This document shows, in pieces, positions 51,706 through 61,396 of a stretch of DNA of 64,000 nucleotides. The notes under the pieces are model-generated. The model was not told the origin of the DNA and made no database searches. It saw only the letters and a list, made by a program, of their open reading frames with translations. Numbering within the stretch: the first letter of the stretch is position 1; every line of letters begins with the position of its first letter. Source of the stretch: Synechococcus sp. 8F6 (lineage in GTDB: Bacteria; Cyanobacteriota; Cyanobacteriia; PCC-6307; Cyanobiaceae); NCBI RefSeq assembly GCF_002252665.1, contig NZ_NQKZ01000002.1:1-64000 (forward strand). Reading direction: 5' to 3'. The position numbers and the translations under genes are program-made.

Positions 51706-52776
51706 ATGGTTTCTCCCGCCGCACTTGCCAGCCCAGCTGCACCGGCCATCAAGGATCCGGTCAAGGACACGATCCTGACCCCGCGGTTCTACACCACGGA
51801 TTTCGACGCCATGGCGGCGATGGATCTGCGCCCCAATGCCGTTGAGCTGGAAGCGATCTGCGAGGAGTTCCGCAAGGACTACAACCGCCACCACTTCGTG
51901 CGCAACGCGGAGTTTGAAGGCGCCGCCGACAAGCTCGATCCTGAAACCCGCCAGGTGTTCATCGAGTTTCTGGAGCAGAGCTGCACCTCAGAGTTTTCTG
52001 GCTTCCTGCTCTACAAGGAGCTCAGCCGCCGCATCAAAGACAAGAACCCCCTGCTGGCGGAGTGCTTCGCCCACATGGCCCGTGATGAAGCCCGCCACGC
52101 CGGCTTCCTCAACAAGGCCATGGGTGATTTCGGCCTGCAATTGGATCTTGGCTTTCTGACTGCCAGCAAGGCCTACACCCACTTCAAGCCCAAGTTCATC
52201 TTCTATGCCACCTACCTGAGCGAGAAGATTGGCTACTGGCGCTACATCGCGATCTTCCGTCACCTCGAGAAGAATCCCGACAGCAAGATTTTCCCAATCT
52301 TCAACTTCTTTGAAAACTGGTGCCAGGACGAGAACCGCCACGGCGACTTCTTCGACGCCCTGATGAAGGCCCAGCCCGACACGGTGCGTGGCCTGACCGC
52401 CCGCCTCTGGTGCCGCTTCTTCCTGCTGGCGGTGTTCGCCACCATGTATGTGCGCGACGTGGCCCGCAAGGAGTTTTATGAGGCCCTGGGCCTGGATGCC
52501 CGTGACTACGACAAGTACGTGATCGCCAAAACCAACGAAACGTCCGCCCGGGTCTTCCCGGTGGTGCTGAATGTGGAGCATCCGAAGTTCTACACCCGGC
52601 TGGAGCGGCTGGTGAGCAACAACACCAAGTTGAGCGAGGCCGATGCCAGCTCGGCTCCGGCCCCGATCAAGGTGCTGCGCAAGCTGCCCTATTGGATCGC
52701 CAATGGCGCCGAGATGGCCAAGCTCTATTTGATGGCCCCGATCCGCAGCGAGCAGTTCCAAGCCTCGGTGCGCTGA
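51706..52776 (+). CDS. acsF: Mg-protoporphyrin IX monomethyl ester oxidative cyclase
   Basis: A 356-residue di-iron enzyme that closes the fifth ring of chlorophyll using O2. The ferritin-like ligand pairs are in [39 protein letters not shown] and [14 protein letters not shown]. Standard length; N-terminus [17 protein letters not shown] as in oxygenic phototrophs. Probably expressed as its own unit; the stop is followed by tldD after 44 bases. Confidence 0.97.
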   Translation: MVSPAALASPAAPAIKDPVKDTILTPRFYTTDFDAMAAMDLRPNAVELEAICEEFRKDYNRHHFVRNAEFEGAADKLDPETRQVFIEFLEQSCTSEFSGFLLYKELSRRIKDKNPLLAECFAHMARDEARHAGFLNKAMGDFGLQLDLGFLTASKAYTHFKPKFIFYATYLSEKIGYWRYIAIFRHLEKNPDSKIFPIFNFFENWCQDENRHGDFFDALMKAQPDTVRGLTARLWCRFFLLAVFATMYVRDVARKEFYEALGLDARDYDKYVIAKTNETSARVFPVVLNVEHPKFYTRLERLVSNNTKLSEADASSAPAPIKVLRKLPYWIANGAEMAKLYLMAPIRSEQFQASVR

Positions 52777-52820
52777 GGCCTCTGCGGCCCAACCCTTTTG
52801 CCCCCCATCGCTGATCTCTT

Positions 52821-54239
52821 TTGGTTGCCTCCGCACCCGACGCCTTTGACCTGGCCTGGCAGCCCCGTCTCGAAAGCCTGTTGGCGGTAGGGCAGGGGGC
52901 TGGGGCCGATCTGGTGGAGATCTTTCTGGAGCGCACCGATCACCTCGGGGTGCTGGCCGAGCAGGAGACCATCACCAGTGTCAGTCCGTCCTTCGGCATG
53001 GGGGCCGGGATCCGGGTGTTTCGGGGCGATCGGGATGGCTTCGTCAGCACCAACGACCTGAGCGACTCCGGCCTGCTCCAGGCCCTTGATCAGGCCCTGG
53101 GCATGCTCGGGCTGCTGCGCAGCAGCGCCCCCGCCGCCCAGTTCGACGGCCTCGGTACCCTGCGCGACTTTGCCGCCGCCAAGGCCGACTGGCTGGAACG
53201 CTGCCCCTCCTTGGCGGAGGCCACGCTGAAGCTGCTGGACGGCACGGGCCGCCTGGCCCACCACGGCCGCCACCTGCAGGCGCGCCGGGGCAGCTACTCC
53301 CGCGACTGGCAAGCCGTGCTGGTGGCCGCCAGCGACGGCACCTTCGCCCGCGACATCCGCCTTCACCAATCCCTGGGCCTGAACGTCCTCGCCGCCGATG
53401 GCGACCACCGCGCCGGCCTCGGCCGCCGCTACGGCACCTCCGGCCGTCCCGACGACCTGCGCGCCTGGGATGCGGACGCGTCAGCCCAGGACGTGTGCGC
53501 CAGCGTTGGCACCATGCTCTACGCCGACTACGTGGAAGCCGGCCAGATGCCGGCGGTGCTGGCCAACCGCTTCGGTGGCGTGATCTTCCACGAGGCCTGC
53601 GGCCACCTGCTGGAAACCACCCAGGTGGAGCGCGGCACCACCCCCTTTGCCGACAAGGTGGGCGAGCCCATCGCCCACGCAGCGGTGACGGCCATCGACG
53701 AAGGCCTCACCGACGGCGCCTTCGGCTCCCTGTCCATGGACGACGAGGGAATGGAGCCCCAGCGCACGGTGCTGATTGAAAACGGCATCCTCAAACGCTT
53801 TCTCAGCGATCGCGCCGGCGAACGGCGCACCGGCCATGGCCGCACCGGCAGTGGCCGGCGCCAGAGCCATGCCTTCGCCGCCGCCAGCCGCATGCGCAAC
53901 ACCTTCATTGCCGCCGGTCCGCACACGCCCGACCAACTGATCGCCTCGGTCGACAAAGGGCTCTACTGCAAATCGATGGGCGGCGGCAGCGTCGGCCCCA
54001 CCGGCCAGTTCAACTTCGCTGTGGAGGAGGGCTACCTGATCGAAAACGGCCAGCTCACCAAGCCGGTGAAAGGCGCCACCCTGATCGGCGAAGCCAAGGA
54101 GGTGATGCCCCGGATCTCGATGTGTGCCAACGACCTCGAACTGGCGGCTGGCTTCTGCGGCTCCGTCAGCGGCAGTGTCTACGTCACCGTGGGCCAGCCC
54201 CACATCAAAGTCGACTCGATCACCGTGGGGGGCCGCTGA
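52821..54239 (+). CDS. tldD: TldD-type metallopeptidase
   Basis: A 472-residue peptidase of the TldD/PmbA family. [18 protein letters not shown] contains the zinc motif HExxxH; later [24 protein letters not shown] and [22 protein letters not shown] are typical. TldD-TldE degrade unfolded peptides and mature some RiPPs and toxins (as for microcin B17 and CcdA). TTG start. TldE follows three bases later, so both are translated together. Confidence 0.93.
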   Translation: MVASAPDAFDLAWQPRLESLLAVGQGAGADLVEIFLERTDHLGVLAEQETITSVSPSFGMGAGIRVFRGDRDGFVSTNDLSDSGLLQALDQALGMLGLLRSSAPAAQFDGLGTLRDFAAAKADWLERCPSLAEATLKLLDGTGRLAHHGRHLQARRGSYSRDWQAVLVAASDGTFARDIRLHQSLGLNVLAADGDHRAGLGRRYGTSGRPDDLRAWDADASAQDVCASVGTMLYADYVEAGQMPAVLANRFGGVIFHEACGHLLETTQVERGTTPFADKVGEPIAHAAVTAIDEGLTDGAFGSLSMDDEGMEPQRTVLIENGILKRFLSDRAGERRTGHGRTGSGRRQSHAFAAASRMRNTFIAAGPHTPDQLIASVDKGLYCKSMGGGSVGPTGQFNFAVEEGYLIENGQLTKPVKGATLIGEAKEVMPRISMCANDLELAAGFCGSVSGSVYVTVGQPHIKVDSITVGGR

Positions 54240-54241
54240 CG

Positions 54242-55612
54242 ATGGCCACCTCCGCCGGCCTCAATGCCGAGGCCCTGAGCAGCCGCCTCCAGCAGCTGGC
54301 CCAGCAGACCGGCATCCAGCAGTGGGATCTAGGCGCCTCCTGCAGCACCGACACCTCCGTGCAGGTCGACCGCGGCGAGGCCAAACAGATGAAAGGGGCC
54401 CAGCGCAGCGCCATCACCGTGAGGGTGTGGAACGGCGATGGCCTGGTGGGCATCACCAGCACATCCGACCTCAGCGACGCAGGTCTTGCCCGGGCCCTCG
54501 CCGGTGCCCGCGACGCCAGCGCCTTTGGCAACGCCGATGAGACCCCGGCCTTCTCGCCCCTGGCCACGGCCCCCCTGGCCAGCCTGGAGCAGCCCCTGCA
54601 TGAGCCCCAGCCGATCCTCACCCTGCTTGAGACCCTCAAGCAGGCCGAACGGCAACTGCTCGATCGCCATGCCGCCATCGGCACCGTGCCCTACAACGGC
54701 CTGGCCCAGCGCAGCAGCGAGCGGCTTTACCTCAACAGCGAGGGGGCCTGCCGCCACCAGCGCCTTACCACAGCCAGCCTGTATCTCTACGCCCGGGCCG
54801 AGGAAGCCGGCCGCAAGCCCCGCAGCTCGGGCGCGGTGCGCCTGGCCTACGGCACCGCCAACCTCGACATCCAAGGCTGCATCGACGAAGCCGCCCAGCG
54901 CACCATTGCCCACCTCGACTACGCCCCGATCGAGACCGGCCACTACACCTGCGTGTTCAGCCCCGAGGCATTCCTGGATCTGATCGGCGCCTTCAGCAGC
55001 CTGTTCAACGCCAGGGCGGTGCTCGATGGCGTCAGCCTCAGCCAGCGCGATTCCCTGGGCCAAACCCTGGCGGTGCCATTCCTCAGCATCCGCGACAACG
55101 GCCTGCACCCCGGCAACGTGGGCGCCTCAGCCTTCGATGGCGAGGGCACACCCACCGCTCCCCTCGACCTGGTGGACGGCGGGGTGCTGCGGCATTTCCT
55201 GCACTCGGAGGCCACGGCCCGGGCCTTCGGTGTGCCCCCCACCGGCCATGCCGGCATGGGGGCCAAGGTGTCGGTGGGGGTCGACTGGTTGGAGATCGGC
55301 GCCACCCCGGGCAGTGGCGGTGGCCAGCAGGGCCTCAACCGCCTCGGCCACGACGGGCCCGTGGTGGTGATCGATTCCCTCTCCGCCCTGCACGCCGGCG
55401 TCAAGGCCAGCCAGGGCTCCTTCTCCCTGCCCTTCGATGGCTGGCTGGTGCAGGGCGGTAACAGCCGCTCGATCGAAGCCGCCACCGTGGCCGGTGACAT
55501 CCGCACGCTGCTCCAGGCGATCGTCGGGTTTGAGGGCGAGGCCAAGGTGACCCCCGATGGCCTCTGCCCCTACGTCTGGGTGGAAGGTCTCTCCATCACC
55601 GGCGAAGCCTGA
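54242..55612 (+). CDS. tldE: TldE/PmbA-type peptidase subunit
   Basis: A 456-residue partner of TldD. ITVRVWNGDGLVGITSTSDLS, RLYLNSEGACRHQ, FLSIRDNGLHPGNVGASAFDGEGTPTA and the long Gly-rich C-terminal part match TldE. As usual for this subunit, the HExxxH motif is absent; the active site is in TldD. Neighbourhood and spacing confirm the heterodimer. Confidence 0.92.
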   Translation: MATSAGLNAEALSSRLQQLAQQTGIQQWDLGASCSTDTSVQVDRGEAKQMKGAQRSAITVRVWNGDGLVGITSTSDLSDAGLARALAGARDASAFGNADETPAFSPLATAPLASLEQPLHEPQPILTLLETLKQAERQLLDRHAAIGTVPYNGLAQRSSERLYLNSEGACRHQRLTTASLYLYARAEEAGRKPRSSGAVRLAYGTANLDIQGCIDEAAQRTIAHLDYAPIETGHYTCVFSPEAFLDLIGAFSSLFNARAVLDGVSLSQRDSLGQTLAVPFLSIRDNGLHPGNVGASAFDGEGTPTAPLDLVDGGVLRHFLHSEATARAFGVPPTGHAGMGAKVSVGVDWLEIGATPGSGGGQQGLNRLGHDGPVVVIDSLSALHAGVKASQGSFSLPFDGWLVQGGNSRSIEAATVAGDIRTLLQAIVGFEGEAKVTPDGLCPYVWVEGLSITGEA

Positions 55613-55647
55613 CCCCCCAGTTCTGAACGGGCCCTGAGGTCGCTGTT

Positions 55648-56688
55648 GTGAAGATCCTGTTCTGGGGCACCCCTGCCTACGCCGTGCCCAGCCTGGAGGC
55701 TCTGGTGGCTGCCGGTCACACCCTGGTGGGGGCGGTGAGCCAGCCGGATCGTCGCCGTGGGCGCGGCAAGGAGCTGCAGCCCAGCCCAGTGAAGGCAAGA
55801 GCCCTGGAGCTCGGGATTCCGGTGTTCACGCCGGAAAGGATCCGGCGGGATCAAGCCTGCCAGCAGCAGCTCGCGGCCCTGGGCGCCGACGTCTCAGTGG
55901 TGGTGGCGTTCGGTCAGATCCTGCCGCCCGAGGTGCTGGCCCAGCCCCCCCTGGGCTGCTGGAACGCCCACGGCTCCCTGCTGCCCCGTTGGCGCGGCGC
56001 CGGGCCCATCCAGTGGTGCCTGCTGGAGGGCGACGCCGAAACCGGCGTGGGGATCATGGCCATGGAGGTGGGGCTCGACACCGGTCCGGTGTTGCTGGAG
56101 CGCAGCCTCGCCATCGGTCTGCGGGAGAACGCCCAACAGCTGGGGCAGCGGCTGGCCCAGCTCAGCGCCGAGCTGCTCGTTGAAGCCCTGCCCCGGATCG
56201 AGGCCGCTGGCACGGGCCCGGAAACCGAACGGCTGACCCGATTGGGAGTGCGCCCCCAGGGGGAGGCGGGGCTCACCATCGCCCGCATGCTGACCAAAGA
56301 CGACGCGGTGATCGACTGGAGCGCTTCCGCCCTGGCGATCCACCGGCGGGTGATGGGTCTCTATCCCGCAGCCCACACCAGCTGGCGGGGCAAACGGCTG
56401 AAACTGCTCAGCACCGAGCCGCTGGTGGCTCGCCTTGCCGAGCAGCTGAGCCCCGAAGCCCAGGCGGCACTTGCCTCCAGCAGCGGAGCCGCACCAGCTC
56501 AGCCGGCAGCGGCCGTTGCCCCAGGCACGGTGCTGGCGCTGCTAGCAAGCACAGGCCTGGTGGTGGCCACCGGTGGTTGCCCTGTGCTGGTTCGTGAAGC
56601 CCAGCAGGAGGGCAAGGCGACCGCCCGGGGCGGCAGCCTGCTCCAACAGCTCGCGGCCCAGCCTGGCGATCGCCTGGGCTCCGCATGA
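55648..56688 (+). CDS. fmt: Methionyl-tRNA formyltransferase
   Basis: A 346-residue enzyme that formylates initiator Met-tRNA. ILFWGTPAYAVPSLEALVAAG, AFGQILPPEVL, NAHGSLLPRWRGAGPIQW (catalytic His and Asn region), TGVGIMAMEVGLDTGPVL and the C-terminal tRNA-binding barrel (GVRPQGEAGL to CPVLVREAQQEGK) are present. GTG start. The C-terminal part includes a low-complexity Ala-rich stretch. Confidence 0.95.
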   Translation: MKILFWGTPAYAVPSLEALVAAGHTLVGAVSQPDRRRGRGKELQPSPVKARALELGIPVFTPERIRRDQACQQQLAALGADVSVVVAFGQILPPEVLAQPPLGCWNAHGSLLPRWRGAGPIQWCLLEGDAETGVGIMAMEVGLDTGPVLLERSLAIGLRENAQQLGQRLAQLSAELLVEALPRIEAAGTGPETERLTRLGVRPQGEAGLTIARMLTKDDAVIDWSASALAIHRRVMGLYPAAHTSWRGKRLKLLSTEPLVARLAEQLSPEAQAALASSSGAAPAQPAAAVAPGTVLALLASTGLVVATGGCPVLVREAQQEGKATARGGSLLQQLAAQPGDRLGSA

Positions 56689-56790
56689 AGCTCCATGACG
56701 GCATGGCTTACGTTCTGTGTTGTTAGGGCTCGCACACTTTTCCTGATCCCCCAAGGTCGCTACAGAGGGTGGAGACTTTGCTGAGGATCC

Positions 56791-56976
56791 ATGGGAAGCG
56801 AGCTGTCCTATGTCGGTGAAACAGGCCAGGGCTGCCTGATCTACCGGGAGACGTCGGGTCGCTACGTGGTCAGCCACGAACAACAACCCAAGCAGCGCCG
56901 CAGGGTCGCCACGCTGGCCAGTGCCTACGCCACCTGTCAGTGCCTCCAGATGGAGCGGATCACCGAGGCCAGCTGA
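56791..56976 (+). CDS. Small conserved-looking protein
   Basis: A 61-residue frame: ELSYVGETGQGCLIYRETSGRYVVSHEQQP, then a basic stretch and a Cys pair (TCQCLQMERI). ATG follows GCTGAGGATCC, a fair ribosome binding site, and 100 bases of possible promoter separate it from fmt. No family recognised; small proteins like this are common in picocyanobacteria. Confidence 0.6.
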   Translation: MGSELSYVGETGQGCLIYRETSGRYVVSHEQQPKQRRRVATLASAYATCQCLQMERITEAS

Positions 56977-56982
56977 TCGCGA

Positions 56983-57225
56983 TCAGCCCAAGCCAATCTC
57001 CTTGCGGTAAAGCCCATGGAGGCCCTCCAGCTGGTTGTGCACCGACACCAGCTGGTCGCGGATGTGCTGGCTGTTGTCGATGCGCCCAAGGGCCAGGAGC
57101 ATCGCCTCAATCTGCCCCTTGCAATCGATCAGCACGCGGCACTCCGGGGATCCGGGCTCGTAGGGCATGTCAAACGTCTCAACCGCACCATCCGAGCGGA
57201 GACCCACCGCAGCCGGTGTGTCCAT
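56983..57225 (-). CDS. Small hypothetical protein (80 residues)
   Basis: An 80-residue frame downstream of the DEAD-box helicase: VETFDMPYEPGSPECRVLIDCKGQIEAMLLAL, then helical NSQHIRDQLVSVHNQLEGLHGLYRKEIGLG. The second half is predicted alpha-helical and amphipathic. The start is 28 bases after the helicase stop, beside a short direct repeat. No family recognised. Confidence 0.6.
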   Translation of the reverse strand: MDTPAAVGLRSDGAVETFDMPYEPGSPECRVLIDCKGQIEAMLLALGRIDNSQHIRDQLVSVHNQLEGLHGLYRKEIGLG

Positions 57226-57262
57226 TGCTGCCGTTCAGCGCGACTGCTGCCGTTCAGCGTCG
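57226..57262. repeat. 19-bp direct repeat at the helicase end
   Basis: TGCTGCCGTTCAGCG occurs at 57226-57240 and again at 57245-57259, spaced as a 19-bp tandem unit that includes the helicase stop codon (TCA on plus, 57254-57256) in its second copy and a like trinucleotide in the first. It looks like a recent small duplication between the helicase end and the next gene's start. Confidence 0.7.
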
Positions 57263-58762
57263 CGCGCCAGGAGCGCGCGGACTGCGACGGCCCTCACGGC
57301 GGGCCCCCTGGGGGGAGGCGTCGGGTCGGGAGGAGGAGGGGCGGCGTCCGCCGCGACCCCGGCCGCCACTGAGATCGAGAGGTGGAGCGGAGAGCACCTT
57401 GGGTTCGAAGCCGGGCACCTCCTGACGCGGCAGGCGGGTGCCGATCATGCGCTCGATGGCACGCAGCAGCTCACTCTCTTCGGCCGCCACCAGGGAAATG
57501 GCGTGGCCGTTGTGGCCGGCCCGACCGGTGCGGCCGATCCTGTGCACATAGTCCTCGGCCTGGTTGGGCAGATCCAGGTTGACCACGTGGGGCAGCTGGT
57601 GGATGTCGATGCCCCGGGCAGCCAGGTCGGTGGCCACCAGCACCCGCAACGTGCCGGCCTTGAAGTCGGCGAGGGCCCGGGTGCGTGCCCCCTGGCTCTT
57701 GTTGCCGTGGATGGCGGCCGCCGACATGCCTTCGCGGCTGAGCCGCTCGGCCATCCGGTTGGCGCCGTGCTTGGTGCGGGAAAACACCAGAACCTGCTGC
57801 CAATCGTTGCTGCGGATCAGGTGGCTGAGCAGATCCGCCTTGCGATCCATGTCACAGGGATGCAGCAGGTGCTCCACCGTGGGGGCCGTGCGGTTTTCCG
57901 GAGTGGCCTGGAGCTGCACCGGGTTGTGCAGCAGTCCAGTGGCCAGGCGCCGGATATCACCGGAGAAGGTGGCTGAAAAGAGCAGGTTTTGACGCTTGGG
58001 AGGCAGCAGCGCCAGGATTTTCTGGATGTCACGGATGAAGCCCATATCGAGCATCCGATCCGCCTCATCGAGCACCAGGATCTCAACCCGATCGAGCCGC
58101 AGGGCCCGCTGCTGGTAGAGATCCATCAAGCGGCCCGGTGTGGCCACGAGCACATCGGTGCCCTTCTGCAACCGGCTGATCTGGGGGTTGACCTTCACGC
58201 CGCCGAACACCACGTCGCTGCGCAGGTCGAGGTAGCGGCCATAAGCCCGCACGCTCTCGGCCACCTGGGCCGCCAGCTCGCGGGTAGGGGTGAGCACCAG
58301 CGAACGCACCACACCGCCGCGCGCATGGGGGCCATGGCGCAGCCGCTCCAGCATCGGCAGGGTGAATCCAGCGGTTTTGCCGGTGCCGGTCTGGGCGGCC
58401 GCCATCACGTCGTGGCCCGCCAACACGGCCGGAATGCACTGGCCCTGGATCGGCGACGGCTTGGTGTAGCCCTTTTCGGTCACCGCCTTGAGGATCGGCT
58501 CACCCAGTCCGAAGGAGGCAAAGTCGACCAACGCCGTGCTGGTTGCTGGATCAGCGGCAGCCTGCGACTGGCTAGCAGCCTGCACCTGGCTAGCAGCCCT
58601 CACGAGACTGTCAGGCTCCTGGAGACTGGCAACGGCCGGATGACTGGAAACGGCTGCTGGGCTGGAGATGGCCGTTGCGGTGCGGGATCGGGGAGGGGAC
58701 TGACGGATCGCCGGCTCTGCGGGATTCTCCACCCTAGGGGGGGCCTGGGCAACGGACCGCAC
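57254..58762 (-). CDS. DEAD-box RNA helicase
   Basis: A 502-residue RhlE-like helicase. After about 90 residues of low-complexity Ala/Ser/Gln-rich sequence: Q motif [19 protein letters not shown], Walker [50 protein letters not shown] and the [10 protein letters not shown] motif VI. A Gly/Arg-rich tail (RGRGGRR) likely binds RNA. GTG start; it follows the 58768 gene after five bases. Such helicases help cold-shock and ribosome assembly. Confidence 0.94.
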   Translation of the reverse strand: MRSVAQAPPRVENPAEPAIRQSPPRSRTATAISSPAAVSSHPAVASLQEPDSLVRAASQVQAASQSQAAADPATSTALVDFASFGLGEPILKAVTEKGYTKPSPIQGQCIPAVLAGHDVMAAAQTGTGKTAGFTLPMLERLRHGPHARGGVVRSLVLTPTRELAAQVAESVRAYGRYLDLRSDVVFGGVKVNPQISRLQKGTDVLVATPGRLMDLYQQRALRLDRVEILVLDEADRMLDMGFIRDIQKILALLPPKRQNLLFSATFSGDIRRLATGLLHNPVQLQATPENRTAPTVEHLLHPCDMDRKADLLSHLIRSNDWQQVLVFSRTKHGANRMAERLSREGMSAAAIHGNKSQGARTRALADFKAGTLRVLVATDLAARGIDIHQLPHVVNLDLPNQAEDYVHRIGRTGRAGHNGHAISLVAAEESELLRAIERMIGTRLPRQEVPGFEPKVLSAPPLDLSGGRGRGGRRPSSSRPDASPQGARREGRRSPRAPGARR

Positions 58763-58767
58763 CCCTG

Positions 58768-59451
58768 TCAGGGGCCATAGAGCCGCCAGGCCTGGTCACA
58801 GGTGGCCAGCAGATCCCTGTCGCAGAGGGCCAGAGCCTCGGGCCAGGCCCCCAGAAGCCACAGCCGCAGACGGGCCGGATCCACGGCACCGCTGGGGGAA
58901 TCGCGCCAGTCGCGGAAGAAAGCGTCCTGGGCTGCCAACACCCGAAATTTGAAAAACTCCAGCAGGCGCGCCCACAGGCGGGTGCCTTCGATAGTCCAGA
59001 GGCGGTGGGGGTCCACCCCGAGGGCGATCTCCACACCGGGCGCAATCCCCTCCAGCGGCGGCGCCAGCACTTCCACCACCTGGGGCGGCTGCCCGTGGCG
59101 TTGTTTGGTCTGCGGATCGGGCTGATAGATCCACCCCTCCACGGCAGGGGAGTCGCCGCAGCGCACCAGCACACGCCAAAACCGAAAGGTCTCCGGCGGA
59201 TGGCGATCGGTCCAAAGGAGCTGCTCAAAGCAGTGGTCGGGGTGCTCGCTGCGCAACTCCAGGGGTGCCAGGCTGAGATTGAGGGTGCCGGCGAAACAGT
59301 CAGACAGATCCAGGCCCCGCTGGGCAAACAGGGGGCGCTGCAGGCTGATGGTGCCGGCCGGGTAGGGGGAGCCGGGATCGCGCCCAGAGGCGACGCCATA
59401 ACCCCGGATCAGGCGCCCCGTGATCCAGACCGGCTGCTCTGGTTCAGCCAT
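58768..59451 (-). CDS. Conserved hypothetical, weak riboflavin-kinase-like motif
   Basis: About 227 residues. [16 protein letters not shown] and [11 protein letters not shown] near the N-terminus faintly recall CTP-dependent riboflavin kinase (a G-rich start and a GTLN loop); the rest ([40 protein letters not shown]) is unlike it. Function is unknown. ATG 59451 is preferred over 59502. It is the third gene of the terC-to-helicase minus-strand unit and overlaps the previous gene by eight bases. Confidence 0.65.
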   Translation of the reverse strand: MAEPEQPVWITGRLIRGYGVASGRDPGSPYPAGTISLQRPLFAQRGLDLSDCFAGTLNLSLAPLELRSEHPDHCFEQLLWTDRHPPETFRFWRVLVRCGDSPAVEGWIYQPDPQTKQRHGQPPQVVEVLAPPLEGIAPGVEIALGVDPHRLWTIEGTRLWARLLEFFKFRVLAAQDAFFRDWRDSPSGAVDPARLRLWLLGAWPEALALCDRDLLATCDQAWRLYGP

Positions 59452-59809
59452 GGCCGGCAGCGCCCGCCACGGCGAAGTGGCTGCAGCGCTCGCAGGGGCC
59501 ATCGGGCAGCACGGCGCAGCGCAGCAGCGGGCTACGGGCGTTGAAACGGCAGCTGGGATCGCCGATCACCCATTGGTTCTGCCACCAGCGGGCATCGGCG
59601 GGCCGCCGCTGGGCCTTTACTTGGAGCGCCACGGAGGCGAGTTCATAGCGGCCATTGCGCAGCTGGTAGCGGTGGCGGCGCTGCAGCACCAGAAAACTAC
59701 GGCCAGCCGCCTCCAGCCAACGGCCGGGCTGGGGCACCTCACCAAGCTCGGCCACCTCCAGGGCATCGAGCAGCTGATCGCTGCCGATCTGGCGCAGCTC
59801 CACCCTCAT
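59444..59809 (-). CDS. Small Cys-containing cyanobacterial protein (DUF6464-like)
   Basis: A 121-residue protein ending in a conserved block: WVIGDPSCRFNARSPLLRCA, then VLPDGPCERCSHF. The four Cys (C-x-R...C...CxxC) may bind metal. This end resembles the cyanobacterial DUF6464 family as I remember it. The ATG at 59809 overlaps the terC stop (ATGA). Confidence 0.75.
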   Translation of the reverse strand: MRVELRQIGSDQLLDALEVAELGEVPQPGRWLEAAGRSFLVLQRRHRYQLRNGRYELASVALQVKAQRRPADARWWQNQWVIGDPSCRFNARSPLLRCAVLPDGPCERCSHFAVAGAAGHG

Positions 59810-60588
59810 GACTCGGGCGGTATTTCCAGTGGGGCGTTGCGCGCCGAGAAGCCCCAGGCGAAGAGGGCCGCTACCACAAGCAGCAGCACCCATTCCGGCG
59901 GCACCACCTGGGGCAGACCAAGCCGCAGCAACAGCCGAATCCCCACCAGACCCACCGCCAGGTAGCCGGCGGTCTCGAGGTGCCGGTACACCTCCAGCCA
60001 ACGGATGAACAGCTCGGCGGTGAGCCGCAGGGCAATCACTCCGATCACACCACCCGCCATCACCAGCAGCAAACGATCACTCACCGCAACCGCCGCAGCC
60101 ACGCTGTCGAGGGAGAAGGCGAGGTCGGTGAGGGCCAGGGTGGCCACGATCGAGCCGAGGCCGGCGTGGTGGAGCGAGCCGGGATGGGTTGATCCACCGG
60201 AGCCTTCGGCACCAGCGCCGGCTGTGGCCAAATCACTGGATTCAGCCCCATCTCCGGGCTCCGACCACACCAGCAGCAGATGCCGGCCGCAGAGCCACAG
60301 CAGATACCCCGCTGCCGCCAGCTGCAACGGCCAGAAATTCAGCACCCACTGAGCCGCCACAATCAGGCCGAGACGAAACACCAGCGCCAGCGCCAGGCCC
60401 AGGTTGAGAGCCTGGCGCTGACGCGCCGGATCCTCCAGGCCACGGGCGATCGCCGCCAGGGCAATGGCGTTGTCGGCGGAAAGCACGGCCTCGAGCGCCA
60501 CCAGCAAGGGCAGCAGCAGCAGCACCTCTTTCCACTGATCGGCCTGGTTGATCAGGGGAGTGAGGGACTGGATCGACTCGGCTTCCAC
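59806..60588 (-). CDS. TerC-family membrane protein
   Basis: A 260-residue protein with about seven spans. EAVLSADNAIALAAIARGL and TLALTDLAFSLDSVAAAVAVS carry the paired Asp/Asn motifs typical of TerC (metal export or thylakoid membrane integration; TerC/Alx family). A Ser/Gly/Ala-rich cytoplasmic loop (about 110-135) separates the halves. ATG 60588 opens a five-gene minus-strand unit. Confidence 0.9.
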   Translation of the reverse strand: MEAESIQSLTPLINQADQWKEVLLLLPLLVALEAVLSADNAIALAAIARGLEDPARQRQALNLGLALALVFRLGLIVAAQWVLNFWPLQLAAAGYLLWLCGRHLLLVWSEPGDGAESSDLATAGAGAEGSGGSTHPGSLHHAGLGSIVATLALTDLAFSLDSVAAAVAVSDRLLLVMAGGVIGVIALRLTAELFIRWLEVYRHLETAGYLAVGLVGIRLLLRLGLPQVVPPEWVLLLVVAALFAWGFSARNAPLEIPPES

Positions 60589-60661
60589 GGGCTGCAGCGG
60601 GCCAAGATGAAAAGCAGTCTAGAAAGACACCCTGAGCCGCCCGCTGCAGGATTCACAGCTC

Positions 60662-61396
60662 GTGGAGGGTTTACAGCACGTGGAGGAGTCACAGCTGGAG
60701 GTCCAACTGGTGCATGCCGACAACGGCAGCCGGGTGGTGCTGGTGCAGGCGCGGCGCGGCGGCACTCTCGTCGACGGTGCCCTTGGGGAAGCCGCCACGG
60801 CGGAGGAGGCCGAAGACAGGGCCCGCCAACGCCTGGCGGCCCGCCTCACCCCCAAAACGCCGCCAGCAGCTACAGCGGCTCCAACACCCGCTTCAGCAAC
60901 CCCATCAGCCCTGCCCAGCAACCCAACGCCCAGCCCGCCGCCACACCAAGAGCAGCCGAGCCCGCCGGCCGCCCAGCTCGCCGAGGAACCCCCTGCCGAT
61001 CCGGAGGACTGGAGCAGCGAACTGGCCCGACTGGATCTGGAACTGCAACGGCTCGGCTGGGACCGCGACCAGGAGGCGATTTACCTGGAGCGGGTGTTCA
61101 ACCACCCCAACCGCAATCGCCTCACCAGCTACGGCGATCTGCTGGCCTACCTCCAGGCCCTGGAGGGATTTGCACCGGGCACGGATCCAGCCACCGCCCC
61201 GGCTCCGCTGCGGCGCCGGGAGCTGCTCAGCCAGTGCGACGCGCTGCTGGGACAGTTGCAATGGGATCCCGGCCAGGGCCGGGCCTTTCTCGAGCAGCAC
61301 TTCTCCCTCACCAGCCGCCAGCAGCTCAGCGACGCCCAGTTGCTGCAGTTCAACATGCTGCTGGAGAGTGAATGGCTGGCCGGGCAGAACCCTTAA
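60662..61396 (+). CDS. Cyanobacterial hypothetical with a duplicated helical domain
   Basis: A 244-residue protein. The N-terminal 60 residues form a small beta domain (VQLVHADNGSRVVLVQARRGGT), then a Pro-rich linker (about 65-108). Two copies of one helical motif follow: LGWDRDQEAIYLERVFNHPNRNRLTSYGDLLAYLQALEG (about 133-170) and LQWDPGQGRAFLEQHFSLTSRQQLSDAQLLQFNMLLES (about 200-237). This repeat 'W...Q...fL...f...sR..Ls...Ll.f...L' recurs in cyanobacterial proteins, maybe for protein or DNA binding. The start at GTG 60662 is uncertain. Confidence 0.75.
   Translation: MEGLQHVEESQLEVQLVHADNGSRVVLVQARRGGTLVDGALGEAATAEEAEDRARQRLAARLTPKTPPAATAAPTPASATPSALPSNPTPSPPPHQEQPSPPAAQLAEEPPADPEDWSSELARLDLELQRLGWDRDQEAIYLERVFNHPNRNRLTSYGDLLAYLQALEGFAPGTDPATAPAPLRRRELLSQCDALLGQLQWDPGQGRAFLEQHFSLTSRQQLSDAQLLQFNMLLESEWLAGQNP

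Noticed and set aside
52821-55612. RiPP or toxin system around tldD-tldE
   Set aside because: No precursor peptide, toxin or modification enzyme is adjacent; TldDE are general in cyanobacteria.
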